Assembly: GCA_009667805.1 (NCBI GenBank)
Contig: CM019066.1
Location: 330,826,619 to 330,890,618, forward strand
DNA length: 64,000 nt
Direction of reading: 5' to 3'
From: Leptobrachium leishanense
Taxonomy: Eukaryota > Chordata > Amphibia > Anura > Megophryidae
Shown here one piece after another: positions 46,106-55,467 of the stretch (positions within the stretch are counted from its first letter, which is position 1; the number at the start of each line of letters is the position of its first letter). Both the position numbers and the translations under genes were made by a program. The notes beneath the pieces are model-generated. The model did not search any database, was not told the DNA's origin, and saw nothing but the letters and a program-made list of their open reading frames with translations.

Positions 46106-46465
46106 TGTCAGATTCTGGCCTCTGCTGGGTATGTCAGATTCTGGCCTCTGCTGGGTATGTCAGATTCTGGCTTCTGCTGGGTATATCAGATTCTGGCCTC
46201 TGCTTGGTATGTCAGATTCTGGCCTCTGCTTGGTATGTCAGATTCTGGGCTCTGCTGGGTATGTCAGATTCTGGGCTCTGCTGGGTATGTCAGATTCTGG
46301 GCTCTGCCGGGTATGTCAGATTCTGGGCTCTGCTGGGTATATCAGATTCTGGCCTCTGCTTGGTATGTCAGATTCTGGCCTCTGCTGGGTATGTCAGATT
46401 CTGGGCTCTGCTGGGTATGTCAGATTCTGGGCTCTGCTGGGTATGTCAGATTCTGGGGTCTGTCT
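46106..46465. repeat. 26-bp minisatellite, about 14 copies
   Basis: Unit GGGTATGTCAGATTCTGG plus CCTCTGCT or GCTCTGCT, 26 bp. It grades into the preceding array, and both share the CTCTGCTGGG core, so one may have evolved from the other. Confidence 0.95.
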
Positions 46466-47055
46466 GGGTACATAAAATTCCGTGAGTTTAACTTCCTATT
46501 AGCAGTACAACTATGAGTATAAAAATTTAAATCTTAACACTATGCAGCGCTGTTGTTCACTGGCGCCTGGTTGTCTGATTTACTAGCTCAGTTATACACT
46601 TATACACACCTCACATTACTGTATCACTGAGCTCCACAGCAAGAAAATTCTAATGTACGGTGTGTATGAGTGTTTGAATTTTATTGCTGTGACGCACTGT
46701 GATATGCTCATACACGCTGCGTGTTTTTTTTTTGGGGGGGGCAGCATTTCATCCTTAATAAATAAATACACACAGAGATATTGTGTTTTTACAGTATGCG
46801 TAGGATGTGTAATTGTAAAAAAAAAATGTAAAATATAATGATTTAGTTGATTTTAGTTTTAGGAGACAAGTCTATGTGTGTGGCTTTTTTTTTTGGATGT
46901 TGGAGTGGAGAGCAAAATTTGAAGGGGGGGTGCCCAAGAAAATATTCGCCCAGGGCCCAGTCAATATTAAAGACGGCCCTGGCGTCAATCGTGACGTTGC
47001 TCACCACCACAATGCCAAAGGCCAGGTAGGAGGATCCACAATTGGAGTAGATGCA

Positions 47056-47824
47056 CTATACCTCGTGGGGGTGAAAGAAAGTGTCCAGTGATTCGTCGGC
47101 AAAGCGCCATTTGCGGCGTGCTCGGGCCTCCAGCATAATCGCCTCTTTAAGAGCAAAATCCGGAATGTGGCATATAATATCTCGCGGAGGGCCTGAATCC
47201 ATTGCGGGCCGGGGACGAAGCGCTCTATGTGCCCTGTCTATTGCAGCGGGAGGCAAGGGTGGGCCGTTTAATATGTGGGCAAATGCTCTCAGTAGAAATT
47301 CTTTAACCTCCGTAACCCCTTCATGAACTCCTCTCACCCGTATATTGTGTCTCCGTGACCGATTCTTCAGGTCATCCAGTCGTTGATGCATGTCCTGAAA
47401 GGCGCTGTGCCGCTAGTGGGTCACCTTTATGAGAGCAAACGGGACGATTTACTGCAGTTTCCTCAAGGCACGCCACCCTCGTGTCGATCGCTGAGATATC
47501 TGTGCGGACGTCTGCTATCTCCTGCACAAACATCGCTTGTACACGGTCAAGCATGTCTTTAAAATCCGCTCTGGTGGGTAGTTCTGCACGGGTGGGTAAA
47601 TCCGCTATGAGCAGTTCTAGGCGCTGTATCGCCGACTGACCTCCCAGCAATGATGACTCCGGAGGCGCGGGAAGAGCCGCCATCGTGGCAGCCGAGCGAT
47701 GTGTAGGCCGCAGTTGGGAAGCGCCAAAATACGTCGTAATGGGGCTCGTTGGTGCCCCCTTAGGGGTGGTGTCTGGTCCCTTGGTTGTCCTGCGAGCAGA
47801 TGAGCGTACCATATCCACTATCAA
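47056..47824 (-). pseudogene. L1/Tx1-type ORF1 protein
   Basis: The N-terminal block (47824-47372) has LELLIADLPTRAELPTRADF and a heptad-like stretch (IADVRTDISAIDTRVACLEE), a coiled coil as in L1 ORF1 trimers. A one-base frameshift near 47390 leads into the second block (47391-47056): LKNRSRRHNIRVRGVHEG, the L1 ORF1 RRM-type signature, then AIDRAHRALRPRP and PRDIICHIPDFALKEAIM. The product binds LINE RNA as a chaperone. Broken by the frameshift and a TAG at 47053-47055. Confidence 0.9.
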
Positions 47825-48205
47825 ATGTGTTAGGGCAGAAAAGTCAGCGGCGGATTCGGGAGCTCACTCTCTAGGCATCCATCTCTGTCGCTGGTCAGGC
47901 CACACCCCCCTTGTTTTTGTTTTTAACCCTTATTTTATGGAAAACTCACTGTTCCTTTAAAAACTTCTTTTTTTTTTCTTTTTGTCCTTGTTTCCTGTCC
48001 CCCAGGGCACTACCCGAACCCCCATACACCTTTTATGGCAAATATCTTGCATATATGCCCTCTTGGAGGGCACTCTAAAAATCGAACTTTTGAGTCCCAT
48101 TGACTTGCATTGAGTTTGGTTCGCGTTCGAACACGAACTTTTGAAATTGCTTGAGTTCAAATGCGAACCGAACACGGGGGTGTTCGGCTCATCCCTATTC
48201 GGGAC

Positions 48206-48587
48206 CTCTCATATAGCAGGTGTTTGCGAAATCCAGGCAGGACAGTTGGTTTGTCACCTTTAATATTAATTAGGGCCTATTAGAGATGTAATAAATATTA
48301 TATCAGTTGCTGTTTCTATATCTGTTCTAGCCTATGTGCCTATTGGTGGTCGATCATTAACAGTACTTAAGGTTACGTGTTTCTATTATCATTGAGTGTC
48401 ACTTCCAACTGAGTAAATACCACTCTGCATGTGAGTCAATGGTGACAATCCACAGTTTTTCGAGGACCTTATCAGTTCCAGCAATCTGTGTCCACACCAG
48501 TCTCCTGATTTTACCAGCCTGGATGTCTCTTTGTGTCGTTATCTGAAGCAACAAGTGTAGCGTAACAAACCCTGCTCGATTGACCAC
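48206..48587. other. Sequence without recognised feature
   Basis: Short spacer between the hAT nest and a Harbinger-type MITE. Confidence 0.4.
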
Positions 48588-48590
48588 TTA

Positions 48591-49321
48591 GGCCCCTATT
48601 ACATTCTTCGCGCAATTTCGTCCGCGCATCGCAAATTTCTTTGCGCGCATCGTCTGGCGTTATCGCGTGAAACTTAACGGAGTATTCTGATCCGAACGCA
48701 TTTTCTCATCTGTCCGAAAATAACGTTCATAAAAACGACACGCAAAACGGAGGGTAACGCATGTAAATCAGTGTGTGGACTGTTTTTTTTTCGCCGGATT
48801 CAGCCAATCAGAATTAAGAACCTTAATTGACATCAATTTACCTTAATTGACTCACTTAAGTTTTTGCGCCTGTTAAAGTAAATCTGAGTATACATGCTGC
48901 AGCAATAATAAAAACACGCACGAATTCACAATTTTATTGTTTGGGTATGTGTAGAATGTGTAACTATACTGTGCTGTATTTTTTTTTTCCTGCTGGTGTT
49001 TTTCGTTTCAACCAGAACGTTCCGATTTGCAGTTACCACCAGCTTTTCAAAGACGTTAAAATGCAAACGTCGTTTGTAAAAAGCTGTGCATCGATTGTAA
49101 TACCATCCGCGTACCAGCGCACAAACGAATTTGCGCTCACAATGTTAAGTATAGGATGCGCACAGTTCATCACGCTCGCGCAGGTCCATCTGCGTTAAAC
49201 GATAACGCGCATCGTTTGCGCGAATGTTGCATTACGACGTTCTGCGCAAAGGGTTTTGCCACTCGCGCAAATGCGCATTTGCGCTCCCAAACGAAAATGC
49301 ACGAGGAATGTAATAGGGGCC
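48591..49321. mobile_element. PIF/Harbinger-type MITE with TTA duplication
   Basis: GGCCCCTATTACATTC at 48591 and GAATGTAATAGGGGCC ending at 49321 are perfect 16-bp inverted termini. TTA flanks both sides (48588-48590, 49322-49324), the standard Harbinger target. The body is rich in GCGC, CGCGCAT and GCGCAAA motifs. A partial copy lies at 18993-19245. No coding capacity. Confidence 0.92.
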
Positions 49322-49324
49322 TTA

Positions 49325-50608
49325 GTTGGTAAAAATAGGAATGAGATAGAAAATATTGAAGGTATAACATTGAAATATATTAGCAACAACATTCAGAGCC
49401 GCGTTGACATGTGCCTAACAGAATGGCAGCCATTTCCAGCCTTTGCTGTTATAGGATGTGCTCAACATAAGAGGAAGTACATTATTGAAACTGATTAATT
49501 TCCATTCAACGGTTGAGATCTATAACAAAAACTTTGGGTTGGGGTCTATATGAATGACCCTGTTTTAGTTTGCTTTACTTTGACCCTAAAAATGGACTGC
49601 TCTTATTTTTAACATTGAGTTAATACTCTTCGTATTGCTTTTCTGTGTTATTTCACTTTGATAATAGGCAAGCTGTGAGTTGTGAAAGATCTTTCTATAT
49701 ATGGCATAAAAATAAAATTCTGATAAAAAAAGCATATTTTCAATTGAAAGTGATGGTTTTATGCCTTTTATAGAACTAGGTATTAGGCTGTGTCATATGA
49801 TACCTACGTGGAATTAGAAGAACTCATTGCATGACTAATAGTAATGCAAGTTGAGGGTCTAAGCAAGTCTCCTCCATGGATCAAACAGAAATCTAATTGC
49901 CAGCCAGGCTTTTGTTCTCGTTTTGTTACTGCATGATGTAATCATTCTTCCACTGGAAAATCCCCTTATAAGTGATTTATCTGGATTATGTAATGCTTGA
50001 CTGTAGTCGTTAATGACACAATGATATGATGAATAAATCCTGTAAATAAGATCCCAGCTTGTAATCACATACAACGAGCCACCTTCTGCCCAATAACAAT
50101 TACCAGCATGCTAGGTTTAATGTACTGGGAGAATTAAAAAGTCATTACTTGGGGGACTTTAAACTACATTAAACCTTTTGACCAAACAAAAAAGAAACAT
50201 GATCCCTAATGACTGTATTCTCCAGTGCCCTTTCAAGCAGGGATGGAGTCAGCTCCCAAAAATATATCTGACACAAGTGGTAACAATACTCACATCTGAA
50301 AATGCTTGTTAACATTTCACCTACTTTATTAGGCTTGATTTTCCGTTCTGAAATTGCTATAACGTTCTGCTACTCTTTTTTTATTCTAGTTAAAAACCAA
50401 ACAAAACAGAGTTTTATCTCGGTCTACAATGGAAGTCATCATTATAAAATAAATATAAAAATGTAGATTTTTTTATTAAAAAAAGATGTTGCACTAATGC
50501 AATGATAATATATAAATATCTGATACTAAAAGAGCAACCATGTTTATGTGGAGGTCAGCATCGGGATTCCATGTGTTTAAAAGACTCCCTTCTTGCAATG
50601 CTCTTAGC
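49325..50608. other. Single-copy AT-rich DNA
   Basis: No recognised gene, RNA or element. Confidence 0.5.
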
Positions 50609-50610
50609 AG

Positions 50611-50814
50611 ATAAGTTGGGTGGAGTAGAGGTAACATCACTGCTCTGCGTGGAGAGAGACTGTGGAGACACAGGTTCGATCCCAGCAAGAGCACCTCTCC
50701 AGTAAGTGTCCTTGGGCAAGACACCTAACGGTACATACTCACCACCCAGGACATACTTGAAAACAAGAGAAATCTCAATGTATCCTTCCTGGTAAATCCT
50801 TTCCAAAAAAAAAA
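50611..50814 (+). mobile_element. tRNA-derived SINE, best-preserved copy
   Basis: Head GTTGGGTGGAGTAGAGGTAA (A-box-like), B-box ACAGGTTCGATCCCAGCAAG, body AAGTGTCCTTGGGCAAGACA CCTAACGGTA, 3' part CATACTTGAAAACAAGAGAA and TATCCTTCCTGGTAAATCCT, then an A-run. Pol III promoter boxes and the tRNA-like head identify a tRNA-derived SINE; the conserved CTTGGGCAAG centre recalls V-SINE-type families. Confidence 0.93.
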
Positions 50815-50952
50815 AAGATGAAATACCTTGGCATTTACCTGACTCCTTCCACCTATTCTCTATCTGGGACCAGCTTGGTACAACACATTGCCCATTATCC
50901 GGTATCCTGGAGAGGCACTCAGTTAAGAGAGAGGTAACATCCTCAAATTTTT

Positions 50953-51128
50953 TGAGAAATTATTTTACCAGGAAGGATACATTGAAATTTCTCTCGTTTT
51001 TCAAGTATGTCCTGGGTGGCGAGTATGTACCGTTAGGTGTCTTGCCCAAGGACACTTAATGGAGAGGTGTTCATGCCGGGATTCAAACCTGTGTCTCCAC
51101 AGTCTCCAAGGTTATAGAGCAGTGATTT
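50953..51128 (-). mobile_element. tRNA-derived SINE, minus strand
   Basis: TTATTTTACCAGGAAGGATA, GTCCTGGGTGGCGAGTATGT, GTCTTGCCCAAGGACACTTA and ATTCAAACCTGTGTCTCCAC give the SINE in reverse complement. The head is truncated near GAGCAGTGATTT. It lies only about 140 bp from the plus-strand copy, forming an inverted SINE pair. Confidence 0.92.
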
Positions 51129-51300
51129 AAATATTCCAGTTCCGTAAAAAAGCCAAAAAAAAGCATTGCTGTAGAAAAAGTGCAACCTATAACTTATTAG
51201 AAGGATAAAAAGACAAAGCAACATTTTGGGGTAGAACCTGTTCCTCAATGCACAAAACCCCAAAATGTTTGTAATTGGTATAATTTTGTCTCTCCATTTA

Positions 51301-51542
51301 GGTCGGCGGCAGACGAGCGCAGTTAGTGCTTGCGTGCGCCCGCACTTCCCTGCGTCTGTGCCATTTTGATGGGGAAGACATACCACCGGACATGAAAAAG
51401 CCCTCCCCATCAAAAAGCTAGACGGACGCTGACGGGGATATGGAGGATCGCGCTTTGTACGTTGAGCGCACAGAGTGGAGGTAACGTCCACTCTCACGGA
51501 CGTTCCTTCCTCTCTCTTAGAAATGCTCGTGTGCCGCCAGAC
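51301..51542. mobile_element. MITE with GGCGGCAGACGAG termini, copy 2
   Basis: GGTCGGCGGCAGACGAGCGC and GCTCGTGTGCCGCCAGAC are inverted termini. Shares ATGGAGGATCGCGCTTTGTA with 21091-21410 and is of similar, slightly shorter length. Confidence 0.72.
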
Positions 51543-51891
51543 TAGAAGGCCACACTAGTGTAGCTTTTCTACAGCATATGCAGTAGCTAATTACTCGAGT
51601 GCCACAGTCACTCGACCCCAGGGTTGCTTTTCTGTATACAAATAACTAATCTTTTGTGCTCCCATATCTCGCTTATACTCTTCATTTACATGACTCAACA
51701 AAATTTAGTAGAATCCGGTGTTAGAAGTTATACCGACTTCGTATTTACATGTTCTCCATCTTTCTGTTGGACCCAATTTTCTAACACTGCACATGCAACT
51801 TATCAAGTAAAATGGCCTCTTTCTGCTCAAGCATTCACTATCATCTAATATTTTCTATGCTCCCTACAAATCCACCAGCTATGCTACAGGC
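51543..51891. other. Sequence without recognised feature
   Basis: AT-rich spacer up to the PLE target site at 51892-51906. Confidence 0.45.
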
Positions 51892-51906
51892 CCCCGACTT
51901 CCTACT

Positions 51907-52070
51907 CAATGTAAAACAGAAATTGGGATGTCTAAGGAATAATGACACAGAAATACAATCATCGTGCATTACATCGACATTAAAAAGTGAATTGCCCCCT
52001 TTTTTTTGGTCGCACTCACAAGATGCCAAAACTTTAAAGCATGTATAAGAATATACTCGCTGTTACCCCC
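51907..52070. repeat. PLE terminal repeat (pLTR), 3' partial copy
   Basis: CAATGTAAAACAGAAATTGG through AGAATATACTCGCTGTTACC matches 55550-55716 in direct orientation with few differences. Confidence 0.93.
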
Positions 52071-52186
52071 CTGCTACATCCACTGGAAAGTCTGGATACT
52101 CAGCTCAATAGCTCCCACCGCCACAGGAACACAAGCGAGACTGACTTGTAGATAGTAGAAATTTTAATAAAAAGGGTACATACAGG

Positions 52187-52231
52187 TAATCCAACGCGTT
52201 TCGTGCATATACTGCACTTCCTCAGGGATTA
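52187..52231 (-). ncRNA. Hammerhead-like ribozyme motif in PLE
   Basis: On the minus strand: stem I TAATCC (52231-52226) pairs with GGATTA (52192-52187). The core is CTGAGGA plus one extra A. Stem II is GTGCA-GTATA-TGCAC (52217-52203), followed by GAAA, then ACGCGT (a two-pair minimal stem III with GC loop) and T at the cleavage position. This is the layout of the minimal type I hammerheads known from PLEs; the extra A before stem II departs from the canonical core, so self-cleavage is uncertain. Confidence 0.65.
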
Positions 52232-52769
52232 ATACATAAAAAATATATATAAAAAAGGATCAAATAAAAGTCTGTTTTTCTTCATTCTGTCTGCCATCTT
52301 TATAGTTTTCTTCCAATGCCGCTGGGTTAGGCACTTCCGGTTTGTATTCTCGGCGTGCGGGTCACCTTGGAGCGTACCCAACTTCCTCATTCCGCCCTTT
52401 CTCCTTAGCTTGCGTTTCAAGCTGGTCCTTTCCGCCGGAAATGACGTAGCGCCTTCCTCTCCTCCAGGCATTGTACATGGCAGTCCAATAACACTGCAGA
52501 TCCACTGCAGATAATGGCGGTTTCTTTCTACTTTGACTGAAAAACAGACAGAGTCCACATCTAGGCTCCCCCCATGACAGAGGGATCATAGAAGAGAGAA
52601 ATAAAAATATAAAAAACGATACATATAAACATCAACCAACAGGATAAATAGAATCGCAAACAGCAAAAAACAGCAAAAAACAGCAAAAAAAAACAACACC
52701 CAAAACCACTGATGCGGCCCAGAACTAACAGGATGTTCTCAATAGTGCAGGGTCAGATAGGGGGTTTGT

Positions 52770-54404
52770 TTATAGACATCCCTTGATGTCTAAATCTACA
52801 TTAAGGCCACCATCCTTCAAGGTTCCTAATTTGTAAATCCACTCTAACTCTTTTTTAGCCAGCTGCTTTTGGTAGTTACCTCCTCTCCAATCTTGTCTCA
52901 CCACATCTATACCTGACCATTTTAATCTATCTACTGTGAATAAGGGACACTGATTACAGTGCATAGGGACACTGTGATCTTCTTTCTTCCTTCTAATATT
53001 TCCCATATGTTCTAGAATTCTGACTTTTAACTCTCGTGTGGTCCTCCCTACATACTGCGCCCCACAGGGACACTCCAATAGATAGATAACTCCTTTGCTG
53101 ATGCAGTTCATGAAAAGTTTAATACTATATTCTTTTCCTGACATATTACTTTTAAATTTTTTGGTGTTCTTTTCTTGGTGTACACAAGCTCTGCATCTAC
53201 CACATTTGTGAAAGCCCTCTGGCTTAGTGGAGTTAAAAATCCCCCCCTCGTTCTTAATTTTAGGTAGTAAACTTGGGGCCAAACGGCTCTTTAGATTTTG
53301 GGCTGTTTTGAAAATTACCACTGGGGAATTAGGGATGTCATTTTTCAACACAGGATCTGCCTTTAAAATATGCCAGTGTTGTTTTAAAATTTGCCTCAAC
53401 TTTTTGGCATGTGGATTATACTGTGTGATAAAGGCATATTTAAACTTTTCTCCTCCATCTTGATCTTTTTTTCTAGGATATTTACTAGTAATCAATTCTT
53501 TTCTATCTCTTAGTCCAACCTCCATACGGTCCCTTTCTAATTTATTCTTTTGATAGCCTTTTTGTTGATATCTATCCAAAATCTTTTTTGATTGAGTTTC
53601 AAAAACCATAGGTTCTGAGCAATTTCTTTTAATTCTTACTAATTGGCTTTTAGGTACATTATCCAACCATTTCCCTGCATGTGAACTGGTTCTCTCTATG
53701 ACTGTATTAGTATCAGTATCTTTAAAATAAGTTTTGGTCTCTAACTTATCATCCTTGATGTAGATATTTAAATCCAAAAAATTAATACTAGAACTGTGAA
53801 TGGTATGAGTGAATTTTAAATTAAAATTATTACTATTAAAGGTATGGATGAAGCTCTGGAGTGTGTCCTCCTTGCCTCTCCAAATTATAATGATGTCATC
53901 TATGTATCTACGCCAGAGGACGAGGCAGCCCCTGGCCCTGCCATGCCACACATGCTCCTCCTCCCTTCTATCGATGTATAGATTGGCATAGCCCGGGGCA
54001 AACCTCATCCCCATGGCCGTACCACACACTTGCAAATAAAATGTCTCGTTGAACCAAAAAAAGTTATGCTGAAGAACAAACAGCATGGCTTCCGAAAGGA
54101 AAGAAATCTGCATGGAGGGTAGCTTCCCATCCTTAACCATGCATTTAGTCACCTCCTCCACTCCCTTCAAATGAGGGATGGAGGTATAGAGGGACACAAC
54201 ATCAACTGTAGCCATACAGAATCCCTCCTCCCATGTAATTTTACTCAGTTCTTCTAATATATGAATAGTATCCCTTATATAGGAAGGAGCTGATTGTACT
54301 AGGGGTTGTAAAAATTTATCAGTATATTCCGATAAATTACATGTGAGTGAGTCGATTCCACTAATTATAGGTCTCCCTGGTGGAGTAGTTGAATTTTTAT
54401 GCAC
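52770..54404 (-). CDS. PLE reverse transcriptase / GIY-YIG endonuclease region
   Basis: About 544 codons without a stop. RT motifs in order: GRPIISGIDSLTCNLSEY (residues 11-28), TVDVVSLYTSIPH (motif A aspartate), GTAMGMRFAPGYANLYID (motif B), WRRYIDDIIIIW (motif C, YIDD) and NFLDLNIYI. A cysteine cluster CGRCRACVHQ is followed by the GIY-YIG domain GVIYLLECPCGAQYVGRTTR. The listed start is not an ATG; upstream codons (IIFYFLPKV) are still RT-like and run back to the TAA that ends the upstream frame, in the same phase. The conserved region usually found before the first RT motif in PLEs is missing, which suggests an internal deletion. The protein would copy PLE RNA and nick DNA. Confidence 0.9.
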   Translation of the reverse strand: MHKNSTTPPGRPIISGIDSLTCNLSEYTDKFLQPLVQSAPSYIRDTIHILEELSKITWEEGFCMATVDVVSLYTSIPHLKGVEEVTKCMVKDGKLPSMQISFLSEAMLFVLQHNFFWFNETFYLQVCGTAMGMRFAPGYANLYIDRREEEHVWHGRARGCLVLWRRYIDDIIIIWRGKEDTLQSFIHTFNSNNFNLKFTHTIHSSSINFLDLNIYIKDDKLETKTYFKDTDTNTVIERTSSHAGKWLDNVPKSQLVRIKRNCSEPMVFETQSKKILDRYQQKGYQKNKLERDRMEVGLRDRKELITSKYPRKKDQDGGEKFKYAFITQYNPHAKKLRQILKQHWHILKADPVLKNDIPNSPVVIFKTAQNLKSRLAPSLLPKIKNEGGIFNSTKPEGFHKCGRCRACVHQEKNTKKFKSNMSGKEYSIKLFMNCISKGVIYLLECPCGAQYVGRTTRELKVRILEHMGNIRRKKEDHSVPMHCNQCPLFTVDRLKWSGIDVVRQDWRGGNYQKQLAKKELEWIYKLGTLKDGGLNVDLDIKGCL

Positions 54405-54431
54405 TTTAGGTAAGAAATAAAAGATTATCTG

Positions 54432-55409
54432 TTAATCCTGTTCTTCCTCTGTGTCTATCTGTTCTGCCAAAAACCTCTTTTTGGGAGGTTTTAGTGGTGA
54501 ATAAGGATTTTTGTGGGTCCAGTCTTTTATCTGAGTCACATCTAGGTTCCAACCTAGATTTTTCTTTACCCCTAAAAAATCCTTTTTCCCTCGATTTCTT
54601 TGTTGTTGAGGAACCAGGGCCCACTCTCCCGTCTGTTCCCTAAATTGGGAACTAGTTATCGTATTCCTGTTAGGTTTACTCGAAGGTTTGGGTCTCGCTC
54701 CTTCATTCAGATACTGGGACTCCCATTGATTTTGGTAATTACCTTCTCTCTTTTTAGGGCGGAGGTTTTTGTCTTTTTGATTAAAATGGGAATTTTCTTT
54801 AATGTACTTAGGAGGACCTCCCCTGTTGGTATTATTAAACCACTTCTTGTGACCCATCCTCTCTCTAGTCTGTTTTTTATAAAGAAAGTGAGCTTTACCT
54901 TCTTTATAATCATTTACATCTCTCTTATATTTTTCGGCTTTCCTTTTAGAAACCACATCATCTATTTGTTTAATGTTGGTCTTTAAAGCCACAAATCTCG
55001 CCGGAATACATTCCGGCTCATTAATCTCCAAAATCTCTTTTTCAACTTTGTCAATATTATCCTCTACTTTTTCTAATGTTCTTCTTTGATAGTCTATCAA
55101 CGATTTAATCATTTTAATTGAACATTCATTGAAGGCTCCTTGCCATTCATTCACAAGTTGTTCATCATCTTCACCATATGCTAATGAGTGATCAATTCTT
55201 AAACCTCTCGGGATCAAGTCTGACTGTATGTATTGTTCTAATGAAGATATTTCCCACCATTTTTTTGTTTCTTTAATCATCAAATGTTCCATATCATTGA
55301 ACAATTTATTGACATCTATTGAAACCTTCTTTGGAACAGGTGGGCCTGTAAATAGATCTTTTTGGCGCAGGCTCCTCTCCTGTCTAAACTCGGAAAAGAA
55401 TGCCTGCAT
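54432..55409 (-). CDS. PLE N-terminal region / upstream ORF
   Basis: 325 codons from an ATG (MQAFFSEFRQERSLRQKD) to TAA, in the same frame as the RT region and separated from it only by that stop and about nine codons. It contains acidic/basic heptad-like stretches (YQRRTLEKVEDNIDKVEKEI), probably coiled coil, then a lysine- and asparagine-rich region (NRGGPPKYIKENSHFNQKDK). I know no enzymatic motif in it. It may be the natural N-terminus of the PLE protein, or a separate first ORF. Confidence 0.7.
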   Translation of the reverse strand: MQAFFSEFRQERSLRQKDLFTGPPVPKKVSIDVNKLFNDMEHLMIKETKKWWEISSLEQYIQSDLIPRGLRIDHSLAYGEDDEQLVNEWQGAFNECSIKMIKSLIDYQRRTLEKVEDNIDKVEKEILEINEPECIPARFVALKTNIKQIDDVVSKRKAEKYKRDVNDYKEGKAHFLYKKQTRERMGHKKWFNNTNRGGPPKYIKENSHFNQKDKNLRPKKREGNYQNQWESQYLNEGARPKPSSKPNRNTITSSQFREQTGEWALVPQQQRNRGKKDFLGVKKNLGWNLDVTQIKDWTHKNPYSPLKPPKKRFLAEQIDTEEEQD

Positions 55410-55467
55410 ATTTTAAAAGAACCTAAGTGACACCAACAGGAAGACCCAAAAGTGAATCACGAGAACA

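Larger units (their letters stand above)
45150..46981. mobile_element. hAT-type element (CAGGGCCGTC ends) with minisatellites
   Basis: CAGGGCCGTCTTTA at 45150 and TAAAGACGGCCCTG ending at 46981 are perfect 14-bp inverted termini. GCGTCAAT is duplicated exactly at 45142-45149 and 46982-46989. Perfect 8-bp duplication and CAGGG-type ends indicate the hAT superfamily, a different family from the TAGGGATG elements. It encodes no transposase and carries two minisatellites back to back. Inserted in the LINE just past its ORF1. Confidence 0.93.
39152..47904 (-). mobile_element. Tx1-like L1 LINE, near full length, twice interrupted
   Basis: The 3' A-tail appears as T/A-rich 39152-39180 and the 5' end is at 47904 (minus strand begins GGGGGGTGTGGCCTGACC). 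Removing the TTAA element (42077-43303 plus one TTAA) and the hAT-type element (45150-46981 plus 8 bp) leaves about 5.7 kb, a full-length size. It has ORF1 (47824-47056) and ORF2 (44832-39735) on the minus strand. Target duplication is obscured by low-complexity T-runs. Confidence 0.93.
36579..48197 (+). mobile_element. hAT element enlarged to 11.6 kb by nested insertions
   Basis: Left end TAGGGATGAGCTGTTCGG at 36579, right end TGTTCGGCTCATCCCTA at 48197. Flanks TTCGGGAT (36571-36578) and TTCGGGAC (48198-48205) match at 7 of 8, the target duplication. A left-end-like duplicate of the same family starts at 38206. Host hAT sequence is interrupted after GGCACGATATTTGAAGGAAG (39151) and resumes at about 47905 with TTTTTAACCCTTATTTTATG, exactly the order found uninterrupted at 34790-34850 in the 31774 copy. 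The inserted block is the Tx1-like LINE. Confidence 0.88.

Noticed and set aside
45161..46516. Frames of 138-308 codons on both strands
   Set aside because: They read through minisatellites of the CAGGG-type hAT; the products are short peptide repeats.
38206..48197. Pairing the left end at 38206 with the right end at 48197
   Set aside because: The flank ATCACAAT does not match TTCGGGAC, whereas the 36579 flank does at 7 of 8 positions.
50611..50700. tRNA gene
   Set aside because: A- and B-box-like sequences belong to the head of a repeated SINE; there is no cloverleaf with anticodon stem, and at least four dispersed copies share the same non-tRNA body.
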